DNA of 64,000 nucleotides, taken from NCBI GenBank assembly GCA_963819785.1, contig CAWFXW010000017.1, positions 186,001-250,000 of the forward strand, given 5' to 3'. Each line of letters begins with the position of its first letter. Position 1 is the first letter of the stretch. This DNA comes from Palsa-504 sp963819785. Its GTDB lineage: Bacteria > Actinomycetota > Actinomycetes > Streptosporangiales > Streptosporangiaceae. The position numbers and the translations under genes were made by a program. Positions 42,020 to 50,322 of the stretch are shown here, one piece after another. Under the pieces are notes generated by a model. It was not told the DNA's origin and searched no databases. It was given only the letters and a program-made list of their open reading frames with translations.

Positions 42020-42223
42020 ATGAATGAGACAAACTGGCGGAAGTCCACCTACAGCCGCTCCCTCGGCAACTGTGTCGAAGTCGGCACCGCCCAGGCACTG
42101 GCCACCGTCGCCGTCCGGGATTCCCAGGACCCTGACGGGCCAGCGATCAACGTGAACCCGCAAGCGTGGATCACGTTCACCGAGCACGTCAAGCGCACGC
42201 CATCCGGGTACGCGGGACGCTGA
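42020..42223 (+). CDS. DUF397-domain protein
   Basis: 67 aa. The domain signature is WRKSTYSRSLGNCVEVG, then VAVRDSQDPDGP and the final WITFTEHVK. DUF397 proteins usually follow an XRE-type regulator (DUF5753) and act as its small partner in developmental or antibiotic control. No such regulator gene lies next to it here, so it is an orphan. I chose ATG 42020 (MNETNWRK) with TAGGTAAC upstream; the longer open frame has no homology-like content. Confidence 0.85.
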   Translation: MNETNWRKSTYSRSLGNCVEVGTAQALATVAVRDSQDPDGPAINVNPQAWITFTEHVKRTPSGYAGR

Positions 42224-42310
42224 TCATCCAGCGGTCAGCAGCCAGCCTTACCCGGCGTGGGCCACGGCGCTGACCGGCACCAGCGCACCTGTTGGAGCCT
42301 GTCCGGAAAC

Positions 42311-42767
42311 TCAGTAGCGCTCGACCAGATGAGCGCGGCTGGCTGGAAGTTCGTAGGGATCGGGCCAGAAGTCGGTGATCAGGGCGATCTTGCCGTCGTC
42401 GGCGAGTTCGAAGAAGCACAGGCCGGGCTGGGTGCCTTCTGGCCCGGTGAACTCGATCCAGCTGGCTGCGTGCAGGCCTTCGCCGACGATCCGCTGCACG
42501 GTGAGGTGCCAGTCGTAGGTGAAACCCTCCACGTTGAACCGGATGTAGGGGTCCCGGCCGCGGACCTGCTCCCTGGTCTGGGGGCCGTGGTAGATCACGT
42601 CGTCGGCGAGCAGCGCGCCGAACGCCTCCCAGTCCCGGGCGTCGGCCGAGGCGGCCTCGGCGGCCAGACCACCTCATCGGTGCCGCATCCAGGATCGCGG
42701 CGACATCCCCGCGTCCGAAGGCCTCGTAGATCTCCGCGATGGTCATGATGTCGGCGTCAGCACTCAC
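42311..42767 (-). pseudogene. SnoaL/NTF2-like gene, fused from two parts with a frame change
   Basis: GTG 42767 begins MTIAEIYEAFGRGDVAAILD (after SADADI), the N-terminus of one SnoaL-like family, and loses frame after about residue 29 (near 42680). A second frame from about 42660 reads AAEAASADARDWEAFGALLA then DDVIYHGPQTREQVRGRD, DWHLTVQRIVGEG and ends LVERY at 42311, the body of another SnoaL-like protein. Such proteins are small cone-shaped enzymes or binding proteins. A 95-aa product from ATG 42598 would be incomplete. Confidence 0.7.
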
Positions 42768-42902
42768 TGGTGACCCGCTCCCTGAGGAGCGCGGCTGTCA
42801 GGACGGGTACGTCAGGGACCAGGACCGGATCACTGGCCAGGGCTGAACCGCGTGACCGGGTGGCCGTATCGGATACGGCCACCCGGTCGGATGCGCGTCA
42901 GG

Positions 42903-45017
42903 TCAGTTGACGTTCAGCGCGTTGTCGTCCACCACGAACGAGGTCTGCAGCGAGGCGTCCTCGGTGCCGGTGAACTTCAGCGTGATGGTCTGGCCGATAA
43001 AGCTGCTCAGCGAGAAGGAGTGCTGCGCGTAGCCCGTGATGTGGTTGAGGTTGGAGAACGTGCCCAGGGTGGACAGCACCGTGCCGGAGCTGTTGAGCAC
43101 CTGGACCTTCAGTGTGTCAAAGGCGGTGGTCCTGGTGGTCTCGGACGTGTCGATGTGCAGCCAGAAGCTGAACGTCGCGCTGACGCAACTGGCCGGGATC
43201 GTCACGCTCTGAGCCAGCGTGTCGGTGTGGGTAGTGCCGTACCCGTCGAGCCAGGCGTACCAGCTACCGCTGTGCGAGGTCTCGCCCGCGCCGTTCGGGT
43301 TGATAACCCCGGCGGTTGACGTCCACGGCGCAGCCAACCCGGTCTCGAAGCCCGGGTTGCCGAGCAGCTGAGCCGCGGTGCAGCCGCCGCCGCCGCTGGA
43401 GTTGATCGTCCAGGTGAAGGACGCCGATCCGGACGCGTTGGTGGTGTCCTTCGCGGTGACCGTCACGCTGTTGGTGCTGGCGGTGGTGGGCGTGCCGGAG
43501 ATCAGGCCGGTCGAGGCGTTGATCGACAGGCCCGCGGGCAGGCCGGTGGCGCTGTAGGTGAGCGTCTGGCCGGAGGCGGAGTCGGTCGCGTGGATCTGCA
43601 GGCTGACCGCGGTGCCGACGGTGGTGGTCTGGTTGCCGGGGTTGGTGACCGTGACCGTGTTGCCGCCCGAGGAGCCGTTGGTCTGGAACGCGGTCAGGCC
43701 GTTCGGGGTACCCCAGCCGGTCGGGCCGTTGTAGGTGTTCGCGGCGCCGGTGGCCGTGCACAGCACCGCCTTCTGGGCCGGCGGCGTGCAGGTGCCGTTG
43801 TTGCTCGCGGTGACCTCGTACAGGTTGGCGGTGTGGGTGTAGATCGACTGGGCCGCATTGTTGCCGCCGTTGCCGTTGTTGCCGGCCAGCGCGAACACCG
43901 CGGCGATAATCGGCGAGGACTCGCTGGTGCCGCCGACCTCATTCCAGCCGCCGTTCCCGTTGGTGGTGTCGTACACCGCGGCGCCGGTGTTGGGGTCGGC
44001 GTCGGCGGCGACGTCGTTGTCGACGCGGTGCGAGCAGGCCGCCGTGATCAGCGAGATGGACGCCTGCCAGGACGGGGTGGGCTCGAAGGCGGAGCAGCCC
44101 GATCCGGTGCCCTCGCTGCTGCTGGTCTTCCAGACGCTCTCGGTCCAGCCGCGCGAGTTGGAGGCGGTGTTCAAGGTGGTGCCGCCGACGCCGACGACGT
44201 GCGGGGAGGTGGCCGGGTAGATCACGCCGGCGCTGTAGGCGCTGTCACCGGCGGATGCGGTGTAGGTCACGCCCGATACGCCGAAGTACTGGGAGTCCAT
44301 CGAGGTGTCGGAGGACGTCTCGCTGCCGCCCCAGCTGTTGGAGATGTACTTGGCGCCCAGCGTGGTGGCGGCGGTCTGCTCGGCGACGAACAGGCCGGTA
44401 CCGGAGTCGCTGGTGGCCTCGACCAGGTCGATCTTGCACTTCGGGCAGATCGCCGAGACCATGTCGACGTCGAGGGATTCCTCCAGCGTCCAGTCATCGC
44501 TGACCGGGGCCGTGGCGGGCAGCGGCGAGGTCTGGCCGTTCTGGTTGTACACGGTGAACTGGCCGGCCGTCAGGGCGGGCAGGCCCGCGGCGGACCGGTA
44601 GGTGGCCAGGTCGGCGGCGGCGGTCGGGTCGTTGAAGGCGTCGACGACCGCGACGGTGATGCCCGATCCGTCGGCGGCGGACGCCGCGGTCAGGTTGTAC
44701 GCGGACTGGAGCTGCGAGGGCCCGTAGCCGGTACCGGCGGGAATCGCGGCCGGAGCGCCGGCGGCCTGCGCGGCCGGATGGGCGGCCGCATTCTTGATGA
44801 CCAGGCACTTCTGCTTACCGGCGATAAAAGACTTGCCACATGAAAACACCCAGTTGACCGCGGCCGCAGGGGCGGTTACCGATGCGGCGGCGGGGCTGGC
44901 CGCAAGGACTACCGCCGGGGTCGCGGCGATCATCCCTCCGGCGATGAGCGCGATCGGTGTGACGATCGCTAGCGGGCGGTGCCGTGTCGGCTTGTCGCCG
45001 CGATGGTTAGCACGCAA
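42903..45017 (-). CDS. Secreted sedolisin-type peptidase (S53) with Ig-like and C-terminal beta domains
   Basis: 704 aa. TTG start at 45017 with AGAGGA upstream; signal peptide IVTPIALIAGGMIAATPAVV...ASPAAA. The peptidase (about residues 90-410) has the catalytic Glu/Asp in DDWTLEESLDVDMVSA, the oxyanion Asp region SAGDSAYSAGV and the Ser in GGTSESSPIIAA. There is no long propeptide, as in short actinobacterial S53 proteins. Next is a putative Ig (He_PIG) module (LPAGLSINASTGLISGTPTT), a Gly linker, and a C-terminal jelly-roll-like domain (NPGFETGLAAPW...DDNALNVN). Likely an acid-active exported endopeptidase. Confidence 0.88.
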   Translation of the reverse strand: MRANHRGDKPTRHRPLAIVTPIALIAGGMIAATPAVVLAASPAAASVTAPAAAVNWVFSCGKSFIAGKQKCLVIKNAAAHPAAQAAGAPAAIPAGTGYGPSQLQSAYNLTAASAADGSGITVAVVDAFNDPTAAADLATYRSAAGLPALTAGQFTVYNQNGQTSPLPATAPVSDDWTLEESLDVDMVSAICPKCKIDLVEATSDSGTGLFVAEQTAATTLGAKYISNSWGGSETSSDTSMDSQYFGVSGVTYTASAGDSAYSAGVIYPATSPHVVGVGGTTLNTASNSRGWTESVWKTSSSEGTGSGCSAFEPTPSWQASISLITAACSHRVDNDVAADADPNTGAAVYDTTNGNGGWNEVGGTSESSPIIAAVFALAGNNGNGGNNAAQSIYTHTANLYEVTASNNGTCTPPAQKAVLCTATGAANTYNGPTGWGTPNGLTAFQTNGSSGGNTVTVTNPGNQTTTVGTAVSLQIHATDSASGQTLTYSATGLPAGLSINASTGLISGTPTTASTNSVTVTAKDTTNASGSASFTWTINSSGGGGCTAAQLLGNPGFETGLAAPWTSTAGVINPNGAGETSHSGSWYAWLDGYGTTHTDTLAQSVTIPASCVSATFSFWLHIDTSETTRTTAFDTLKVQVLNSSGTVLSTLGTFSNLNHITGYAQHSFSLSSFIGQTITLKFTGTEDASLQTSFVVDDNALNVN

Positions 45018-45037
45018 GGAGCGGTCCTCTCGTTGAG

Positions 45038-45065
45038 TTACTAAAACTTTACTCTATGTAGTCAA
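45038..45065 (-). promoter_or_regulatory. Probable promoter of the sedolisin gene
   Basis: On the minus strand TTGACT (45060-45065) and TAGTAA (45038-45043) are 16 bases apart in an AT-rich island, about 20 bases before the start codon. Good -35 match and acceptable -10. Confidence 0.5.
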
Positions 45066-45523
45066 CTCTGCCCATTTTCGGGGCGCGCTCCACCCGGCTG
45101 ATGGCACGGATGATTACCGGATTTCAACTGGTGGCTGGTCAAGCGCCCGGAACAGACCGGGCCGCAGATCTCGGGGCCCGGACGGACGGCCCTCCCTTCA
45201 GGGCTACGCGGCGTCTGGTGCAGCCACGCAGCAGCGTCGCCCGCACCGTGACCGGACACGGTGTAACACTTCACCGAAAGTGGCGGGATGCGTTAGCCCT
45301 TGTTGGTGTAGAGCCCAGGCTCGCGGCGGGTTTACGCACTCTGCCAGCTGAAGGAATCGCCCCTCACCATACAGAGTGTAGGCAAGTGTGTGCAAGACCT
45401 GATTTTCGGTGAAAAGTCTTGGAAAAAGAGCGTCAGCTAACGAGGTCCGACACCCGGGTTGATGTCGGATTATGTCGCGAATTGTCTCATTAGTCCGTGC
45501 ATGTCCGGCGGGACAGAGCTGCT
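45066..45523. other. 458-bp intergenic region without a recognisable gene
   Basis: Contains two hairpins: CACCGTG/CACGGTG (45244-45250, 45257-45263) and TCCGACA/TGTCGGA (45446-45452, 45463-45469). The second may terminate the glycosidase gene. Short open frames occur on both strands but show no family resemblance. I looked for a riboswitch before the sedolisin and found no convincing match. Confidence 0.5.
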
Positions 45524-46687
45524 TCACAGTGCGGCGGCGAGTGCGGCCCAGGTCTGGGGTCGTGCGCCACGGCCGTGGCCGGTCTCCGGGTTCCAGTACT
45601 CGGACCACCCGGCGTGCACGATCCCGCGCTTGCCCTGCTCGGATAGTTCGGCCGCGAGGTCGTCCAGCCGCCATCGGCGGCTGGCCTGAACGGCGAGGAA
45701 GGTGAGCTGCGGCCAGGCGGGTCCGCGCCAGTAGCTGTCCGGCTGGTAGCGCGGATGGTCCGGGGGGAGATACCGCAGTCCCCAGGGCGCGGCAAACCGC
45801 GAGGGGTCGCGGAGTTGCTCAAGGCACGCGCGGGCGCGTTCCGGGCGGACGCTGCCCAGGGCGGAGAGCACGCCGTCAAGGACCGGAACAGCGCAGCTGT
45901 CGCCGCCCCCGACGAGGGGCCGGTCCACGTACATCGCCTGGCTATCGTCCCAGAGGAGATCGTCCATGGCCGCGCCGAGGTCGAAGCTGGCCCGGCGCAA
46001 TTCGCGATCACCGGTGAGCTCGCTGGCCAGGAAGTACGCGTGGGACAGGATCGCGTTGAACAGGCTGGGAGAGCAGACGAACTCGGTATTCCAGATGGCG
46101 TCGCCCTCGTCGGGATGGAACTCCGTCGATGCCACCAGCTCCGTGTCTCGCTTGGTCCACCGCTGCTGGTCCCATGCTTCGCCTTCGCCGTGCCAGGAGT
46201 CCCAGCGGGGCGAGTCGTCGCAGCCGGTCTCCCAGGGGTGAACGACGAAGGCCAGCCCGTCTCGGAACCGGCGCCGGGTGAAGTACGAGAGGCCGCGCAG
46301 TACCTTGTGCCGTAGCGCGTCGGACCGCAGCATGTTGCGTTTAGCTGCCCACGTCATGGCTAGTGCGTAGACCGGCGGCTGGGTGAAGCAGGAGACGTCT
46401 TTGCGTGGTCCGCGGAAAACCTCGTACGACGCCGGCCTGCCCGGTATCCGCGGCCCGTAGACCATGTGCGGCAGGAAACCATTCGAGAATTGCTTGTCCA
46501 GCACGTGGTCAAGCTCGAGCACGGCCCGGGCGTCATCCAGCGAAGCCCACGCAATGCTGTGGAAGCATGAATCCCATAGCCACAAGTGCGGGTACACGTC
46601 CGGGTTAGGCACGCAGTAGCCGCGGTCCGCGCGCCACGCCGATTCCAGGACTTGCCGGGCGGCGGCGTTAATTTCAGTGTCATGCAT
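45524..46687 (-). CDS. Glycoside hydrolase, (alpha/alpha)6 barrel, GH63/trehalase-like
   Basis: 387 aa, cytosolic. The segment YPHLWLWDSCFHSIAWASLD is typical of GH63-type glucosylglycerate/mannosylglycerate hydrolases and relatives. Further family features: QPPVYALAM, HPWETGCDDSPRWDSW (catalytic acid region), and SYWRGPAWPQLTFLAV. A GH63-type general base would be expected near the C-terminal EYWNPETGHG. It may degrade a compatible solute such as glucosylglycerate. ATG 46687. Divergent from the next gene. Confidence 0.82.
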   Translation of the reverse strand: MHDTEINAAARQVLESAWRADRGYCVPNPDVYPHLWLWDSCFHSIAWASLDDARAVLELDHVLDKQFSNGFLPHMVYGPRIPGRPASYEVFRGPRKDVSCFTQPPVYALAMTWAAKRNMLRSDALRHKVLRGLSYFTRRRFRDGLAFVVHPWETGCDDSPRWDSWHGEGEAWDQQRWTKRDTELVASTEFHPDEGDAIWNTEFVCSPSLFNAILSHAYFLASELTGDRELRRASFDLGAAMDDLLWDDSQAMYVDRPLVGGGDSCAVPVLDGVLSALGSVRPERARACLEQLRDPSRFAAPWGLRYLPPDHPRYQPDSYWRGPAWPQLTFLAVQASRRWRLDDLAAELSEQGKRGIVHAGWSEYWNPETGHGRGARPQTWAALAAAL

Positions 46688-46848
46688 TTCTGTCCTGGCT
46701 GAGGTTAGACTTGGCCCAGTGTAACGGCTGCAGCAGACCAGCCGCGGCGGCCTGGCGCGTTCCGCCGGCCAGGCAGGATTCAGGGCCGCGGCGTGGCGGC
46801 TCTGCGGCTCTGCGGCTTGAGTTCACAGCGCATGCCTGGGGAGGGCTT

Positions 46849-47748
46849 ATGCGGGGCACGCGAGGCCGCGGGCTTTCAGTTCCAGACGCGGTGCGGCTTC
46901 TCCAGCATCCGCTTGGCCTGGTAAGCCTGACTGCCCTGATCGGGATCGCGGTAGCGGAAATAGCGTTCGCCAGCGTGCGTCGCGTATTTGCTGAATATCC
47001 TGTATCCATCAGCCTCCTGACCGGCCTCATCACCCTTGCCTTTACGTTGAGCATCGTGAACCAGTTCGTCTTGCAGCGGGCTTCGTACCGCTGGGCAGAT
47101 GTCCGCGGGATTACCCTGAAAGGGCTTAATGACGAGATCAGATCGACGCGCGATCTGCTCTGGACCGCCATTTTCGGCCGGTCTTTGTATGAACCCAGCA
47201 AGACGGTATCTGCCGCCGCTGGTATCGCCAAGAAGAGCAATTACCACTGGCCGGATTCAGATCGCGGGCTGTTCACTGGCCTAGCCGTCGTGTTGTCCGA
47301 CGGGCAGTGGGCGAAGACCGGAGAAGCCATCCTGCGGATGGCTATCCGCGAGATCCGGGAGGGTCTTGCCCGGTGGGCGCCCACGACCGGTCTGGCGGGC
47401 GGTGATTACCGCGCGCTGTCGCCCATAGCGAGCCTGGCTGACATCATCGAGGCGCTGGAGTTCCCGCTGGCGACATCCCGCCGCGCTAAAGACGGCAGCG
47501 TCGCCGAGAAATACCGCCAGCCACTGAGCATAGTGTGGCGGCACGCGCTGACTACCTGTGTGTATGTCGAGGAGAATATCGTCGATCTGCTCGACCCCAA
47601 AGGCGGCTGGTTCTCGCGGGCACGAGAAATGCTGTCGGACTGCGACATGGAGGATCTCAAGCGGTGGCTCGCAGACCCCGCCATGTTCGACAGAGATACG
47701 ATCTCTCGAAAGAACGCACTGATGGACCTGGTCGACAAACCCTGGTGA
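46849..47748 (+). CDS. Membrane protein of unknown function
   Basis: 299 aa. ATG 46849 has a very good SD (GGGGAGGG). Two membrane helices lie near the N-terminus (GLVSLTALIGIAVAEIAFAS; VSISLLTGLITLAFTLSIVN), followed by a soluble domain of about 220 residues, mainly helical, with TRDLLWTAIFGRSLYEP, HALTTCVYVEENIVDLLDP and EDLKRWLADPAMFDRD. I do not recognise a family. It precedes a SNF2 ATPase on the same strand, but the 396-bp gap makes co-transcription uncertain. Confidence 0.7.
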   Translation: MRGTRGRGLSVPDAVRLLQHPLGLVSLTALIGIAVAEIAFASVRRVFAEYPVSISLLTGLITLAFTLSIVNQFVLQRASYRWADVRGITLKGLNDEIRSTRDLLWTAIFGRSLYEPSKTVSAAAGIAKKSNYHWPDSDRGLFTGLAVVLSDGQWAKTGEAILRMAIREIREGLARWAPTTGLAGGDYRALSPIASLADIIEALEFPLATSRRAKDGSVAEKYRQPLSIVWRHALTTCVYVEENIVDLLDPKGGWFSRAREMLSDCDMEDLKRWLADPAMFDRDTISRKNALMDLVDKPW

Positions 47749-48144
47749 ATGACGCGCAGTCCGGGGCGGGCCTGGTCCAGCTCGACGCCGTAGAGCCGGG
47801 CTCGGCGCTTCACGGGGTGCGGGCCAGCCCAGCCGACGGCGCCGCTCCTGACGGGGCCGGGAATTATGCGCTCTGGCACGCGTTACTATAGAACGGTACC
47901 CGGGAGGCGGATCGGTCGTCCGGTGACGGCTTTCTGCGGTGCCGTGGTTACCAGTACGCCCGCAGGCCGTTCCGGGTCTGCGTGCGGTGCTCGCCGGGCC
48001 TGCTGCGTTGATCCTTAGAGATCCGCAGGCCGACTCGGCGTTGGGGGCGCCAGGCCCTGCGGCCGGGACGTTCCGTGTCCCGTCCGCGGGAACCGTGGCA
48101 TGCTGCCGTGGCCATTGCGCCCCGGCATTGCGGAGGAGGAGTGT
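47749..48144. other. 396-bp gap between the membrane protein and the SNF2 gene
   Basis: No gene-like frame. ACTATAGAAC near 47885 is a possible -10 element of a promoter for the SNF2 gene; the -35 is unclear. The region has GC-rich dyads but no T-tract terminator. Confidence 0.4.
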
Positions 48145-50292
48145 GTGGCTCGACCAGGCCAGCGCCAGGCGGGTGCTCGGCGTACCGCCCCGCGGACGCA
48201 GCGACGGGTCCGCGATCGCGGCGACGTCGTCTCGGTGCTTTCCCGGACCGCCCGTGAGGTGGAGGCGGCGGCCCAGCGCGGTCGCGTGACGGCTGCCGTG
48301 CGCACGAAGTTCCAGGCCGTCGCCCTGCTGCTGCGGGACGAGCGCGCCCGCGTCCGGGCTGCGGCCGGACCCGGCAGCCGCCGGGCTGAGGAGCTCAGGC
48401 GCCTGGACGGCATCGCGGCCATCCTCGCGACGACCGCCGTCCGGGACGCTGGGCTGCTGGCGCTGCTGGCCGAGGATTCCGGCGTCTCCGACGCGGCCCG
48501 GTCGCTCAAGCTGGAGATGCTGCGGGACCTGGGCCTCGAACCGCCACCCGAACAGATCGCGCCCGAGGAGACCGCTGCCGCTCCCGCCAGCCCGGAGCGC
48601 CGGGTTGTGCCGCAGTCGGTGATCTCGCGGCAGCTGGCGAACCCGTTCCTGGCTCCCGACTTCTCCGCCGTTCCGCAGCGCACCGCCGGGCCGCGCCGCC
48701 TGGCCGGCTGGGAGCTGCTCGGCCCGCTGCTGAGTTCCTTCGAACGCGCCGGCGGGGGAGCTCCGGCCTGCATGGCGCTCCCGGCGCCGACGGCCCGGTT
48801 CACCCCGGCGGGCCTGGAGCTGATGCCGCACCAGGGGCAGCTGGTCGCCGCGGCCGCTGCTGGTCACCGGACGTTCCTCCTCGCCGATGAGCCGGGCCTG
48901 GGCAAAACAGCCGAGGCGCTGCTCGCCGCCGAAGCGGCGAAGGCCTACCCGCTGCTGGTCGTCGTGCCGAACGTCGTGAAGACCAACTGGGCCCGTGAGG
49001 CGGCCCGCTGGACGCCCCGCCGCCGGGCCACCGTGGTGCAGGGCGACGGCGAGACGGCCGACGGCTTCGCCGACATCGTGGTGGTCAACTACGAGGTACT
49101 CGACCGGCACGTGGGCTGGCTCGGGGACTTCGGCTTCCGCGGCATGGTCGTGGACGAGGCCCACTTCATCAAGAACAAGACCTCGCAGCGTTCGCAGCAC
49201 GTCCTCGCGCTTTCGGACCGTATCCGGTCCCGTACGGCGCGGCCCCTGCTGATGGCGCTGACCGGCACCCCGCTGATCAACGACATCGATGACTTCCGGG
49301 CGATCTGGCAGTTCCTCGGCTGGATCGACGACAGCAAACCCCTCGGCGAGCTGGCGGACGCGCTCGAGGACAACGGACTGACCCCCGCCGACCGGGGCTT
49401 CCACGCCGCGGCACGCCAGTGCGTGATCGACCTGGGTATCGTGCGCCGCCGCAAGCTCGACGTGGCCGCCGACATACCCGCCCGCCGCATCGCCGACCTC
49501 CCGGTCGAGCTGGACGGGCGAGCCGGACGGTCGATCCGGGCGGCAGAGCGGGACCTCGCCGACCGGATGGTGGCGCGGTACCGGATCGCGCTCGCGAACC
49601 AGTCCTCCGCCGACGCCGGCGCCGTCGACCACGACCTTGTTCGCCAGGTGGCCCGGTGGGAGCTGAAGGACGCGAAGACCGCGGAGTCCGGCGAGAACGT
49701 GTTCACCATGATGCGACGCATCGGCCAGGCGAAGGCCGAACTGGCCGCGGACTACGCGGCGCAGCTGGCCCGCAGCGCCGGCAAGGTCGTCTTCTTCGCC
49801 AAGCACATCGACGTGATGGACGCCGCCGAAGGAAGCTTCACCCGTAACGGGGTCCGCTTCTCCTCGATCCGCGGCGACCAGACGCGCACGGCGCGGCAGG
49901 CGAACATCGACGCCTTCGTGAACGACCCGGACGTCGCGGTCGCGGTATGCTCGCTGACCGCGGCCGGGGTGGGCCTGAACCTGCAGGTCGCCTCGAACAT
50001 CGTGCTGGCCGAGCTGTCCTGGACCGACGCCGAACAGACCCAGGCCATCGACCGCAGCCACCGCATCGGGCAGACCGAACCGGTCACCGCGTGGCGCATT
50101 ATCGCCGCGCAGACCATCGACGCCCGGATCGCCGAGCTGATCGGCAGCAAGGCCGGGCTGGCCGCCCGGGCGCTGGACGGGTCCGACGAAGAGGTCTCCT
50201 CGACGGCCGACGTGCAGCTCGAGGCGCTCGTCGCGTTGCTGAGCGAGGCGCTGCGGGCATCTTCCGGGCGTGGCGAGGCCCTGGCTTCCTGA
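48145..50292 (+). CDS. SNF2-family DNA-dependent ATPase
   Basis: 715 aa. GTG 48145 is chosen for the strong SD (GGAGGAGGA). The first 220 residues are helical and charged without a known domain. The ATPase starts at LMPHQGQLVAAAAAG, Walker A DEPGLGKTAEAL, DEAH box VVDEAHFIKN, motif III LTGTPLIND, then the helicase C half with VVFFAKHIDVMD and motifs V-VI AGVGLNLQVASNIVL and DRSHRIGQTEPV. The HxGQ pattern and compact core resemble SMARCAL1/HARP-like translocases rather than RapA. It stands alone; a role in replication-fork repair or in DNA defence is possible. Confidence 0.88.
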   Translation: MARPGQRQAGARRTAPRTQRRVRDRGDVVSVLSRTAREVEAAAQRGRVTAAVRTKFQAVALLLRDERARVRAAAGPGSRRAEELRRLDGIAAILATTAVRDAGLLALLAEDSGVSDAARSLKLEMLRDLGLEPPPEQIAPEETAAAPASPERRVVPQSVISRQLANPFLAPDFSAVPQRTAGPRRLAGWELLGPLLSSFERAGGGAPACMALPAPTARFTPAGLELMPHQGQLVAAAAAGHRTFLLADEPGLGKTAEALLAAEAAKAYPLLVVVPNVVKTNWAREAARWTPRRRATVVQGDGETADGFADIVVVNYEVLDRHVGWLGDFGFRGMVVDEAHFIKNKTSQRSQHVLALSDRIRSRTARPLLMALTGTPLINDIDDFRAIWQFLGWIDDSKPLGELADALEDNGLTPADRGFHAAARQCVIDLGIVRRRKLDVAADIPARRIADLPVELDGRAGRSIRAAERDLADRMVARYRIALANQSSADAGAVDHDLVRQVARWELKDAKTAESGENVFTMMRRIGQAKAELAADYAAQLARSAGKVVFFAKHIDVMDAAEGSFTRNGVRFSSIRGDQTRTARQANIDAFVNDPDVAVAVCSLTAAGVGLNLQVASNIVLAELSWTDAEQTQAIDRSHRIGQTEPVTAWRIIAAQTIDARIAELIGSKAGLAARALDGSDEEVSSTADVQLEALVALLSEALRASSGRGEALAS

Positions 50293-50322
50293 CCGCCGGG
50301 TCCTGGCCGCCGCCCACGCCGG

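Noticed and set aside
45066..45523. Cyclic di-AMP or other riboswitch upstream of the secreted peptidase
   Set aside because: The region is long and structured, but I could not match conserved core sequences of a known riboswitch; a covariance search would decide.
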